A model generated the notes under the pieces. The model was not told where the DNA came from, did no database searches, and saw only the letters and a list, made by a program, of their open reading frames with translations. The translations under genes were made by a program, and so were the position numbers. From Mercurialis annua (taxonomy: Eukaryota; Streptophyta; Magnoliopsida; Malpighiales; Euphorbiaceae), in assembly GCF_937616625.2 (NCBI RefSeq), contig NC_065571.1, positions 45,121,651 to 45,185,650 on the forward strand: a DNA stretch of 64,000 nt. The letters run 5' to 3'. Shown piece after piece: positions 35,192 through 47,082 of this stretch; within the stretch, counting starts at the first letter, position 1, and each line of letters begins with the position of its first letter.

Positions 35192-38100
35192 TCACTCGGG
35201 CAGATCGTGCAAGTAGTCATACGCCAAGTGATTATATAGTAACGACCCAGTCTCATTGTTATAGTGAAGATGGAAATAGCAATCTTCGCAGAAATAGCAC
35301 GGATTATGAGGGGTCCACTTGTCATCCACCGTGACTTTCTTTGGCCTGAAAATTCCACAGATATCGCACTTCCGAACTCGTGGTTTCAGTTGAAAAGTTG
35401 TAATTGGATAAGCTGCCCGGTTCTGTACATCCTCGGGATGAACCAGTCTCATGTCTCTTATAATAATGGTATGCTTGCAGTCTCCCTGATCAAAAGAAAT
35501 GAAGAGGTTACTTAAGACGTGCTCTAGCATGAAAGTAAATAAAAAATGCCCCACGTACTCGAAATGTAAGAACCGACGTACAATGAGTTTTAGATCCAAC
35601 CGTATATCAAATGAGTAGAGCTAGGCTAATCATTTGAGTGGTTAGCCCCTCATCATTTTAATGTCATTATATTCACTTTATTTTCAGCAAGATTCTTGAC
35701 TGTCTCTTAAGTGCAATCGGAACTGAATAATCAGTTATTGCTTGAAAGTTGAAACATAAACTCCACCTAAAACTGAAATTTGATTCATTCGCAGCGGTAA
35801 TACGACCGGATCGCTAGAATCGGACATCTAGATAGAAAACCAGGAAGTTAAGAAATCGAGACAAACCTGCTCTAATACCATGTTAAAATAATAAAATTAT
35901 TGGTTATTATAGGTGAAACCGTGGAAGTGATTATTATTTATATATGAGTTAAGAGTGTAAGAGCATATGTAACGGAATTTGAATCCAACCATATCCAGAA
36001 TATATAGAACTGATCATTTAAATGGTTTGTCCCTTAGCTTTATAAATTCATTATATTTTCTTTATTTAGCAATGTGAGATATTCTTGACAAGATGCTGTT
36101 GTTAATAAAAGTTTCAGTCAGAAGATGTAGCAAAATTGTTACCTGATGGCAGTAGAGATATCCAGAACCAAGACGAAATCTCAGATCACAAAACCGAGTT
36201 TTTTGCATGTCAACACGTCTGAACTGAGGCAAACGCGAAGTTGGTAACTGACCTAAGGCTGTCTTATGTTTTCTTCGTAGCTCACCACCAATGATGCATT
36301 CCCATTTGCTAAGAGCTTCATCTTTTGAGTTTCTAAGCCAATCAAATATAGGCGCACTGTAATCAGTTGCCGATGGATCCCTCAAATCATTACAAAACAC
36401 ATCCTGCAAATTTGCCCAACTCGTTATCTAGTGTATTAAACTGTGAGAAACAAGTTTAAAATAAAAAAAAGGCCAAATCTTTCATAAAAGTTTCACAAAA
36501 GTCCTGACCTTTCAATTTTGTCGATTTTGGCCAAAAACAAATTATTTGGTTTCAATTGTAGCCAACTCTCAATTTGATTTCAATTTGCCTATGTGACGCC
36601 TGTGACGCCTATGTGGCATGCCAAATATTGAAAGGTCAGGACTTTTGTGAAATCAAATAATTCATTTTTGGCCAAAATCGACAAAATTGAAAGGTCATGA
36701 CTTTTGTGAAACCAAATAATCAGTTTTTGGTCAAAATCGATAAAATTGAAAGTTCAGGACTTTTGTGAAAGGTTTGGCCTTTTTACAACATTTGGCCTAA
36801 AAAAAATAAGACTTGTTACCTCCACAAGAAAATATCCAGATGGATCATGCTGCTGTGCCTTTTGCATCACCTGATCTGTCATGCAATAAATCTTGTCTCT
36901 CATTTCGGTCAAAGTTTGTCTTCCAAGGACCAAGAATTCTTGCGTCTAAAACAAAACCCCAGAAAGTGTCAATAAGTCAGATGTGCAGGGACAACAAAAC
37001 CCAGAAGCACTTTGCTCGTCCTAAAGAATATCCTACACCCATCTCTCTCTCTCTCATATCTATCAAGTACATTCTCCTGAATTTTAAAATTAATGATGCA
37101 ATAACATAGTTCACAAATGCATCATAATGAACTCTAATTTGCCAGAGTTTCTGAAACAAAAGCCTAAACTTATGACCAAGCATCAGTAACTATGACCAAT
37201 AAAAACTTGGACGGAGAAATTAGCACTACCCTGCGCATACAAGTTATCCTACATTAAAAGAAGCATTATGACATTTACTTATTTTCTGACAGAAGTAACT
37301 GAAACCGAAAGAATTCATTCAATATCCATGCTTAGAACAGAAAGCCAAACCTTTATCCAGTTTCTTATGTTGTGATAAATCTCAACTGAAAGAACAAACT
37401 CCGGATGCTGCAAGGCTACGTGTTCTTGGACATTTGGGTGCTTCAACTGCTGGTAATTAAGATTAAAAAAATAAGGACTTTTTGGAAGTATGAGAAATCA
37501 AATAAAATAATTAGAAATAATAAAGGCATTCTGAATAGGAAACTTCTTGAGATAACCTGTTTCTCAACATGTGTAGATCTTAAATATTTCAGGCTTTCAG
37601 ATTTCTCTGAAAAAGGAACAAGACTTTTGCTGATCTTGCAACTAGCATGTGACAAAAAAATAGGCAAAGTTAAGCAAAACAGCAAAGAAGATGCAGCAAC
37701 AACACAGTTTGCAAAAGAACATTTGCTTATACGAACTTTAATGAATGCAATCTGGAAGCTGCTTTTTCTTGATCCTGCTTCTCTTTGATTTTCAACAATT
37801 CACCAACCTTTGCAAGGCAACCCTCCTGGTCATCCAAGGTTATCAATTTCAATTATCAATCATGATTCACCATAAATGAGGGATCATTACAAATTATAGC
37901 ACCTTGATACATTACAGAGACAGATGCATTACTATGTGCAAATTTCCTTGATCTGACTGAGTACAACTAATTCAATTCCAAGTACATCCATAATTCCATA
38001 TGCAAAGGTAAGTGGTTATATCACAGTTCTTTAATCTGCAATGCAAAAGACAAAGGGAGGTGTACTGACTGCCCGCTAGCACAGGAGAAAAAAAAGATAT

Positions 38101-39725
38101 AGCGTAATTTAATAGCATGGATAAAAAAAACTATTAATATAAATGACTATTGAGGGAGAAAAAACTATAGAAAACAAAATTGCAGGTAGTTCATATAGCA
38201 TAAATTGTTAGCCATTTCCAACAAAAAAAATATGTATTAGCAGCAGCAACAATAGACAGGTGAACAAACAGAATGTACGTAGACAATGTAAGGTAACATA
38301 CATCGAGGGCATGCTTATTTTCCTTCCTTCCCTTTGACTTTCTTGTGGTGTTCCTAGTGGCAGCTCCATTAGATCTGGTTGTAGCGCGAGGTCCATCAGA
38401 TGATTTTGAAGATAATTTTCTCTTTCTTGACTTTTGGCTAACGATAGTCCCATTGCAACAATTCTCTTCATTTAGCAAATCAGGGGAAGGTGAAGGATCC
38501 TCTCCTCTTCTAGAGCTTTCCAAATGGGCATTGGTTTGGTGTGAAACTATATCATTATTTTCTCTAAAGAAAAAGTAGATACATTTAGAAAAGAAAAGGA
38601 AATGTTAAAAATGCAGGAAAACAGACAAATTTTAAAACAGATAGGATCAGTAGCACTTATTTTTGAAGGAAAGTGAAGACAAAAAAAGTAAATAAACTGA
38701 ACGAAGCAGATAGCTTAAAACTCTCGTGAAATAAAATAAAAAGATCTTGTTCAATGAACTGAATTCATTACAATTTCAAACTGAGAACCTAAAGCCTGAT
38801 TGGTATCCAGCAAATCAAGGAGGGAAATGATAATTGGAACTCTATTTAATCATGAAAAAAGTGATAGGCCTGAAAGAGAGTTCTAAATCAGAAGTTTTCA
38901 CAAACCAAATGAGATGGTAAAAAGACAAATGAAATACATATATGAAAAATCAACAGAAGGATCACTCGGTCTTGGTAACATCACATAGAACATTGTAAAA
39001 AGAAATATGAAATGTGGAAAATGAATAAATAGCATGACAGGAAAACAAAAGGCATGAGAAATTGAGAAGTTTTGACTGTTGAGATAGTAACTAATTGGCG
39101 GGGTGCACTATAAAGAATAACTGCAAAAGAATTTTTAACTACAAATGTATGAAACGATATACTCTCACCTTAAATTGAATGGCTCTTTGGATGGGTGGAA
39201 AGAATTTTCATTCGTCTCCTTATCCTGTAGTCAATATTATGAAAGGATAATAGCAAAGCCTTTTCTTACAAACGCAAATAAAATAGTAACAGAGATAAAT
39301 AAACATAAGAAATTAAAAAAAGTGAAAGCAAACATCATACATACAATCAAAGGAGGATGAAAAGTTTCATCATTTAAGGCCATTTCAACCAAATCTTCAT
39401 CGGTAAAAGGTTTAATGTCATCAACCCTGACACCAATTTCATTTCAATTATTATTACTATTATAAGCAGTAAAATAAAAATATAATAACAATAACAAATA
39501 ATACACGAACTATTAAAACAAAGGAAAAACTTACGAGAGATCAACATCATCGTTATCGTTGCAAACTGAAGAAAAAGAAGCATCAAAAGATAATTCATGC
39601 TTCAAATCCTGGAGCTCACAAAGAAGAGCAGACTCAAATTCAGGAACCCTAGTAAGAGGCCCAACTGAATTGGGGATGTAAATAGGTCCTCCACGTGCAA
39701 TAGCAATTGTTTCATCATCACTCAT
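35192..39725 (-). CDS. SRD2: snRNA-activating protein complex subunit 3 (SNAP50 / SRD2)
   Basis: Nine exons join in frame on the minus strand: 39725-39535, 39426-39345, 39224-39169, 38563-38302, 37825-37733, 37449-37351, 36945-36820, 36403-36143, 35485-35192. All are GT-AG and give 487 residues. The start is the ATG of MSDDETIAI; the open frame upstream lacks an ATG. Residues 110-197 are a basic Ser/Lys-rich segment ([15 protein letters not shown]), probably a nuclear signal. The conserved core begins with [12 protein letters not shown] and [21 protein letters not shown]. Residues about 430-466 carry the SNAP50 Cys/His finger (CDICGIF...[22 protein letters not shown]). SNAP50 binds the upstream sequence element of snRNA genes for Pol II and Pol III; Arabidopsis SRD2 is needed for dedifferentiation. 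A MITE and a TRIM-like element sit in its introns. A 5' UTR exon ending at about 40595 is likely. Confidence 0.93.
35540..36090 (-). mobile_element. TRIM-like element in SRD2 intron 8
   Basis: On the minus strand one direct repeat runs from TGTCAAGAAT at 36090 to TTTTAACA at 35881 (210 bp). It is followed immediately by TGGTATTAGAGCAGG (35880-35866), a near-perfect primer-binding site. A diverged second copy starts at about 35702 (CAGTCAAGAATC) and keeps the order of AATATAATG, TTAAATGATCA-like and GGTTGGAT words down to about 35570. The internal part is under 200 bp with no ORF. It has the same orientation as the gene. The 3' boundary is uncertain. Confidence 0.65.
36471..36797. mobile_element. 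MULE-type MITE (GGCCAAAT family, copy 2) in SRD2 intron 7
   Basis: It has a perfect 9-bp duplication TAAAAAAAA (36462-36470 and 36798-36806) and GGCCAAAT / ATTTGGCC ends. It is closely similar to 33354-33700 throughout. The right end lies only about 22 bp from the 5' splice site of exon 7 at 36819, on the intron side. Confidence 0.9.
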
Positions 39726-40864
39726 CTCTATAGACAATATTTTTATCTCCACATGGAAATACTATAACTGCTATTTATTATGTTTATTCACCAGCTATTG
39801 ATACATATATCATTCATCTGCAATCATTAGAGAGAAAAATCAGCAAGAACAACAGAAAATAGGACAAAGAAAAGAAAATAGAGAAAAAAAAGAAACACGT
39901 ATTCTTGCATCACTGAAGAATGCATTTGATAATATAATAATTCAAAAGATAAATTATCTACTGAACCAGAAACAGAGGGAAGAATGGTTGTACTTAACAC
40001 GAGTTCCTTGATAAAACAAAAAGATAAAGGACATTCCATATTTCTAACTAATTTTTCAGCTCAAAATGCATTTAAGTTTAAAAATCGATTAAGCCAAATC
40101 TAGTAGTGTTAGCCACGTCAATCAGGCCCTAACGTAAATTAGTTGGTGTAGCATATCTAGATCATTTCCTTCCACTTTCTGGTCAGTTAGCTAATAGAAC
40201 ATTTCACAACAGAATTATAAAAAAATAGAGTCTGTAACATCTAAAGCAGATTATCTTCAATAGAACGACACCTTTCAGCACCCAGGCGATGATATATAAT
40301 AAAAGGCGAGGCATTGGATTAGTAAAGAATGTATTTAGCCTATGTTTTAATAAATTAAGGGGTAAAACCCAGTCGTCATGGTTGATTTTGGGCAGTTTCA
40401 GGCATGTAAAAGAAAGTATTCTCCAAATCAATTTTGGGCACTAATCCTATGAATTATTTGCAATGACTTAGGGATTCTTCTATTTGTACTGGTTTGCATA
40501 GTGAAATGAGTTAATGAAAGATGATTATTAGTAGAGTACTAGTAATATAGCTGAGGAATTGAATTGAATTGAAACCAAAGAAGTGAAAACGTACCACAAT
40601 ACTGAACTTGCAACACTTGAGTTTGTGGCTTCAGCTGGATTGAATCAACGCAGACCTCAGATTGTTGTTATTGCCCTAATTTTTTCAATCAATTTGATAT
40701 ATGAAATCAAAGAACGCTTAAATACTCTCTAGGTTACCTTTCATCTGAAGACAAAAACGGAGGTGGCTGAAATAGAAGTGACACAATCATGTAGGTGTAG
40801 GGTGTGTTGGTGGTGGTGGAGATGCGTAGCCAAGATTTAATTTTGATTTTAGGGTTTTTATATT
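39726..40864 (-). promoter_or_regulatory. SRD2 5' leader and promoter region
   Basis: On the minus strand a plausible non-coding exon ends at 40595 with a good donor (TTGTG|GTACG). Acceptors CTATAG or AGCAG occur just before the ATG, so a 5' UTR intron of about 0.85 kb is inferred. No TATA box was identified with confidence. EST or RNA-seq reads are not available here. Confidence 0.4.
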
Positions 40865-41345
40865 GAACAAAGGATCATTTTACCCTTCAAATTGGCACAA
40901 AATATCAAAAAAGTCCAAAACTGAAAAACCGAATCACTTTATACCCTAAACTTGTCAAAAAAACACTAATTAATCAAAAACATCTTATGCTTAGATGGCA
41001 CCTTAATTGGAGAGTGGGTTTCAGTTTATTATAATTTACTCTAATTTATTATATTTAAACACTAATTAATTTAAGAACTGTTTTAAACCTTTTTAAAAAA
41101 AAAATTGATTTTTTCAGAGAAGAAGCGGAGGAGGAGCATCCTTGCCGGAGAAGGGAGCTTCTGCTCTTCTTCTTAGAGGAGGAGGAGCAGCTCCGCTCCT
41201 CGCATGAGGAGCAAATCGCTCCTTAGGCGAGGAGCAAATCTGCTCCTCCCTAATTGCTTCTCGTTTTGACGAGGAGTAGGACAGACAAACCCATATGGGT
41301 TTGTTCATTAAAATTGATGAACAATCTGTTTATCAAATTGATGAA
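40865..41345. mobile_element. One-ended TIR element with GAGGAGC palindrome core
   Basis: 40865-40950 (GAACAAAGGATCATTTTACCC, GGCACAAAATATCAAAAAAGTCC) matches the arm of the 23740-24845 family. 41115-41280 is a run of GGAGGAGCAGCTCCGCTCCTCG-like dyads, shortened here to GAGCAGCTCCGCTC cores. 41288-41345 adds CAAACCCATATGGGTTTG and GATGAACAAT words. The opposite TIR was not found. Confidence 0.55.
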
Positions 41346-42230
41346 CAAATTTTGAGTACTAGTCCAAATAGGACTCGATTCCGAGTCTAAATGAAAGAGG
41401 AATTGTCACTAGAAGTTGATGGGCCGAGAATCAGGCTTCAAGACCCATAACGACATGGCATACATCACTGATGATGCATTGAAGATGCATGATGATTGAG
41501 ATTGGTCCGAGATATTATAAAAAAAATCTACAGCTAATTACATGGCTAATCGTTTAAACGGAAAGCAATTTTGAGCTCGGATGAGTCCGGAAATGCGAAA
41601 AGAAGATTAGAGTTTAGGTTCAAATATGTGGGAGTGTTGACAAACAAAGGACAACGGCACCACAAGAACCAGCAACGGTAGCGGCGCCAGAACTCAAGAG
41701 TTTGCTTGGGTTCTGTTTTCATCAAAAAACATGCCAAAACACACACACAAAACGCATAAATACATTTCTGGAAACTCAAATATACTAAAATAAAGCATGT
41801 ACAGAAATTAAAAACACCTTAAAACATGGATCTAGAGACAAAAATAAAGAAAATCATGGCAAATCAAGACAATTTTCTCAAAGAACATAAAAATTACTGA
41901 TCATGCTTCCTAATGAATCAAAATATATCAAGATAACATGTATATATGATAACAAATATGAATACAGGGTCTTAATAATGCCTTAAAAGTATTGTTTTGA
42001 AACATGGGGTTGTTTTTTAAAGATCCGGACGTAGAATCCAACTTAGATTGCTGTTGTAACATTTCGTTCTTGAAGAATGAAATAGCTCGATTGAATCAGT
42101 ATATGTGGCTGAATTTTGAAGGTTTTTGGGGCTGAAAAATTTGGTTAGGGTAGTCAATTAGGGTTTGTATTTGTGCAATTAGGGTTTGTGTTGAAATATG
42201 TGTGCCGCCTCCTTTAGGTTTTTTTAACTA
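41346..42230. other. Intergenic, nothing recognised
   Basis: The short frames at 41779-41546 have no recognisable domain. No repeat partner found in the window. Confidence 0.4.
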
Positions 42231-42481
42231 GGCCAAGTAATCAAAAAAGATCAACCCTTTCAATTTTATCCAATTTGTCCAGAAACACATGATTTCGTTT
42301 CAATTATGTCCGACTACATGATTTTGCTCATGTGGCACCTGCGTGGCAATGCCACACATCAATGCCACATAAGCAAAATTGTGTAGTTGGACATAATTGA
42401 AATGAAATCATGCGTTTCTGGACAAATTGGATAAAATTAAAAGGTTTGGACTTTTATGAAACTTTCATGAAAGATTTGGCC
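42231..42481. mobile_element. MULE-type MITE (GGCCAA family, copy 3)
   Basis: It has a perfect 9-bp duplication TTTTAACTA (42222-42230 and 42482-42490). It starts GGCCAAGTAATC and ends GATTTGGCC. The two arms pair almost completely (CAGAAACACATGATTTCGTTTC with GAAATGAAATCATGCGTTTC-type complement, core words shown), around a TGGCAATGCCA centre. Confidence 0.88.
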
Positions 42482-43552
42482 TTTTAACTATACTATTTAT
42501 AGAGGTAGGATTAGGTTAGTTAATTAGTGTGAGCAATGAAAAAGGTGAAAAAAGCTGTTTTGGCCAATGAAAATGTCAAGAAGGGCCTTCAAGACAACTA
42601 AGGTTAAGTGTTGGGCAATTTAGTATGTCAAGCCTATACATTGGCCCTTAAATTTATAAGCCATTGTAACTAGTCCAATTTCTTAGACTTCTATTATAAC
42701 CCTTTTGGATTTTTATGAGTTACTGCGATAATTGCGCTTCAGTCCTTTAAATTTGTCGCTGCGCATCGATATAGGCCGCTTAAATTTTAATAGGCAGATC
42801 ACTAGCTCGTCAGTCGTCACTCGGACGAGTGCCTCTGAAAATCATTATCGGACGCTTTAATCCCTTATCATTTTTCTATTTGTCCTGAAAAGAGGTGTCC
42901 ACATAAATGTTATCCAGAATTCCGTAAACTTAATTATACAAAATTCTTAAGCCGAAATGAACATATTTGAGTCTAAAATTAGTCCCAAAAAGAATCTCAT
43001 CAATGTTCAAAGTTATGGGCAACAAATTATACAATTATTCATAAACAGAGTTCATATTGCTAAGACAGACAAAACTATAAAATGTATTGAACAAAACCAA
43101 TAGCTTACAAACTTAATCGTACAAACTATAAACTTTTAAAATTGTAGCTAACAATCTGAAGTTTTAGTAGAAAGAAAAATCATCCAATTCAAAGAGGTAT
43201 ATCTCTACAAAATCATGCACAGAAGCTCTTGTGCATTTAGGAATGTTTTAAAAAATTTTCATTCTTTTACTTGCTATATAAATTAATTGAGATATTCTTG
43301 ATGCAATAAGACTTAATTCAAACATATGTAACCTTAGATTTATGATTTCAATCATTAATATGATATCCCCTAATTTATACCAAAAACCCTAATTAAAATT
43401 GCATATGAACTAAAGATAGCTTACCATATGAATTCATAAGAAAATAGTATTTATGACTTGAATCTGGTCTATAACTCTCAAATTTTTCCTTCTCATATGT
43501 CGGTTCTATATTCTTTCCCCTCATAAGGTTTTCACGTTTTTATTTGCCAAGG
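42482..43552. other. AT-rich intergenic DNA
   Basis: No gene. 42600-42900 reads like one arm of a TIR element (GGCCCTTAAATTTATAAG, CTTCAGTCCTTTAAA) but no partner was found. Confidence 0.4.
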
Positions 43553-43915
43553 TTTTTTTTTTGAAAGAGGAGATAGGCCAAGGCCCAAGAAACTAAAGAG
43601 ATCTACACATACGGGGCAAAGAAACACCCGCTATATCATCCAAAATGCAGTCAGCAACTCCCTGAGGCATGTTGTCATGAATGATTAGACCCACATCTTG
43701 GCGAAAGCCTTGATTTGCCATGCGATCTGCGCACCGGTTACCTTCACGATGGATATGAACAACATTAACAATCCAATCTTGTGCTATGAAGGTTCTGATA
43801 GAATTCAGTAAGCTGGAATTGGCATTAGTGGGATAATTCTCCTTAGAAAGCGCATCAAAAGCAAGCTTACTGTCCATTTCAAGAATGATGTTCCTGAAAA
43901 ACAACTTAGCGTGGT
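43553..43915 (-). pseudogene. 5'-truncated LINE: RNase H-like C terminus
   Basis: The minus-strand frame 43904-43593 reads NIILEMDSKLAFDALSKE, ...FIAQDWIVNVVHIHREGNRC, ADRMANQG, the second half of the LINE RNase H-like domain (ExDSxxxVxxL ... HxxREGNxxADxxA). Coding stops, then an A-tail (plus-strand T-run at 43553-43561) marks the 3' end. It is 5' truncated as usual for LINEs. Confidence 0.8.
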
Positions 43916-44804
43916 ATTAGCCCCTCATGATATACCATGCGACTAAAAGCTTGAGAAAATCTCTGTAATTACTAAGCCTTATCTAAATATATATAAACTC
44001 TATTTGTTCATATTTATATCTCTATTTCCTTTAATTTATAATTGTGCTACTAATATCCTTTAATCATTTTTGATAAAATTTTCATTCACTTTATACCGAT
44101 GTAAAATCTATAATAAAATATGATTACGCATGACTCTTAATAGATAATTTAAATGTGAAATAAGATGTATTATGTAGTTTAATTAATGATAGTAGGATAC
44201 ATTTATGACATGATGTCTACATTAGAGCATCCACAGTCGTTAGACATGTTTTTAAGTCTAATGAGTATGTAATATCAACTTTCCATCAAACTCAACTTTA
44301 TTCTACAATCTTTCACAATGGTTAGACTTTAAAAAGTAAACTGATAAGGGACCCACGCCTAACTATATACTACTTTCTTTATAAAAAAAATTGTATTCAT
44401 GTATAATTTTTATAAAGTTACGTATAAATAATTACGTAGAAATAATAAATTATTTTTTAAAAATATTATAACGGATAAAATTTCACAACGGCTACTTTAC
44501 AATTACATAAAATTAAAGGTACATAAAATTATATAATCAAAAATAAATATTATATAAACTTAAAGTTACATAAAATTTAAAAAATAATATAATATAAGTT
44601 ATTAAAAATAGATGATAAATTGTTTTTATATGTTTTTTTTAAATATCCAATATAAAATAAAAATTGATTAAATAAAATTTAAGAAAAAATTGATATATAC
44701 AAAAAGAAAATTATGATTATATTAAATAATAAAATATTAAATTTCATTATTTAAAAATAAATTTATTAAAATACATTAAACATTATTGGGAAGATTAGGA
44801 TAAT

Positions 44805-47050
44805 ACTCTATTTTTTAAAATAATTTGATTTTCTATCTCAATAAAAAGAAGATAGAGAAAATACCTCATCATTTTAATGCTTTTATTTTTTTACTCTAAA
44901 ACATGTTTATATTATAATTATACCTACTTTTTTTTATTTTTTTATTCTAATTATATTTTCTTATTCTTATCAACAGCTGTCATATTTTTATATGTTTCTT
45001 TCTTTCTCTTTCTCTCCTCTCTCTCTTCTTCTTCTTCTTCTTCTTCTTCTTCTTCTTCTCTGTTTCTTTTTTTTTTTCGTCAATTTTTTTCTTTTTCTTT
45101 ATTTCTTCTTTTCTTCGCCATTTTCTTTCTTTCTTTTTCGTTCCTTCATCGCTCCGCCGCTGTTTCTCCATCGCTCCACCGTCGCTGCATTGTTCTTTCA
45201 TATTTTATTTTAGCAAACTTTTCTTTAATTCATGGTGATTATTGCGCTTTTTATAACATTCAGATCTAAATAATTACTCTTGATTTGTTTTTCAATTTTA
45301 GATCTAAAAATCTGCATGAAAAACGTTGTTATGATGAAGAAAAAACGATTTTCTGCACAAAAACGATTTTCTGCAAAAAAACAGCATCTGATTATCATAT
45401 GAATATCATAACACTGCAGAAAAAAAAGATTTTTTTATAAAAAAAAAACAGTCTCTGATTATCATATGAGTATCAATGTATTATCATGTTGTTATCATAA
45501 CACTGTATAAAGAAAGATTTTCTACAAAAAAATTGATTATCATGTTGTTATCACTGTATTATCATCTCGTTATCATAATATAATTATATGATACTGAAAT
45601 GATAATGTATTATTGTACCTAAATAATAATGTTATGACAATGACATAATAATAAAATTATGATAGCAGTATGATAATTTGATACATATATGAAAAAAAAT
45701 TACATAAAAATTATGATAACGAGATGATAATGTGAAGAAAATAGTACGATAATGAAGTATAATAAGGTCATATTATCATACTATTATCTTCACCTTATCA
45801 TTTTATTATCATAATTTTTTGTAATTGTTTTTTTCATACATGTATCATATAATCATACTATAATCTTCACATTATCATCTCGTTATCATAATGTTTTTGT
45901 AATTATTTTTTTCATACAAGTATCATATTATCTTTACATTATCATCTCATTATCATAATTTTTCTGTAATTTTTTTACATACATGTATCATATTATCATA
46001 ATATTATCATAATTTTATTGTTTTATTATCATATGATTATCATACTGGTCTCATGAATCTTTTTATAATTCTATTTTCACGTACGTTATCATCCAGTTAT
46101 CATAACCTTATCATAATTCATTATCATCTAATTATCATACTCCAGTTTTATGATAACGACATGATAATCACACACTATTTTATCATACATTATCATAGAT
46201 ATTATCATATATGTATCATAAAATATTATCATCTCGTTATCATATGATAAAATATTATCATATGACACTATTTCTGTAAAAAAAATTCCATGTAAGTATC
46301 ATATTATTATACTGTTATAAGCTTATCATTTATATTATCATAAAAACATTATCATACTATTATCATTATCGTACATTTGTATTATCATAATCTTATCATA
46401 ATCATATAATTAATGTTATGCGACATGATAATAACATGATAATCAGACGCTATTTTTTAATAAAAAATTGATTTTTTCTGCAGTTTTATGATACTTGCAT
46501 GATAATGCAGTGATGATACTCATATGATAATCAGAAGCAGTGTTTTTTTTTTCCAGAAAATCATTTTTTGTGTATAAAAACGTTTTTAATGCAGATATTT
46601 AGATCTAAAATTGAGAAAATTCAAGAGTAATTTATTTAGATCTGAAAGTTAAACAAATCGTATTAATCACCACGAGCCGAGGAAAAAACGCTAAAATTGA
46701 ATATGAAAAACGGCTGAGCAGCGGCGGAATGATGGCGGAGCGACGGCGGAATGATGAATTAACTATGAAGAAGGAATGAAGAAGAAGAAGAAAATGAAGA
46801 AAAAAAATGGCGAAAAAAAAGAACAGAGAAGGAGAACAAAAGGAATGGAGAAGAAAGAGAAAAGGAGAGAGAAATAAAGAAAATAAATGACAGTTGTCAA
46901 ATATGGTTAGAGTAAAATAATAATAAAAGGTAGGTATAATTATAATATAAATAGGTGTTAGAGTAAAAAAATAAAAACATTAAAATGGTGAGATATTTTC
47001 TCTATCTTTTTCTTATTGAGGTATGAAATCATATTATTTTTAAAAAGAGT
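44805..47050. mobile_element. 2.2 kb long-TIR (foldback) element with TTATCAT core
   Basis: Arms of about 560 bp are complementary from ACTCTATTTTTTAAAATAA (44805) and its counterpart ending AAAAAGAGT (47050). They continue through CTCAATAAAAAGAAGATAGAG, the AAGAAGAAG/CTTCTTCTT microsatellite (44999-45062 against 46775-46870), a CCGCCG-rich patch, GATCTAAA and ACGATTTTCTGCA. The 1.2 kb centre is the TTATCAT array. Predicted Phe/Ser- or Lys-rich peptides in the arms are microsatellite artefacts. No clear target duplication, so the superfamily is open (MULE-like by arm length). Confidence 0.75.
45375..46545. repeat. Array of TTATCAT / ATGATAA motifs
   Basis: Over about 1.15 kb, TTATCAT, CTTATCAT, GTTATCATA or the complements ATGATAA / ATGATAAC recur roughly every 10-25 bp on both strands. 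They are often written as pairs such as TTATCATCTCGTTATCATA. GATAA cores dominate; spacers vary. It is unlike ordinary microsatellite sequence because the spacer length is not constant. Confidence 0.85.
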
Positions 47051-47082
47051 GTGTTTTTTCTACTTTTTTCAACATTATTTAG

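Noticed and set aside
36813..37109. 98-residue plus-strand ORF
   Set aside because: Antisense shadow of SRD2 exon 7 plus intron sequence.
39726..39752. Nine-residue upstream extension of SRD2 (EIKILSIE)
   Set aside because: The frame is open but the codon at its start is GTG, not ATG; the first in-frame ATG is at 39725.
41100..41308. 64-residue minus-strand ORF
   Set aside because: Product of the GAGGAGC dyad array.
44877..45269. Phe/Ser-rich 130-residue ORF and Lys/Glu-rich complement
   Set aside because: Generated by the CTT/AAG microsatellite in the foldback arm; no domain.
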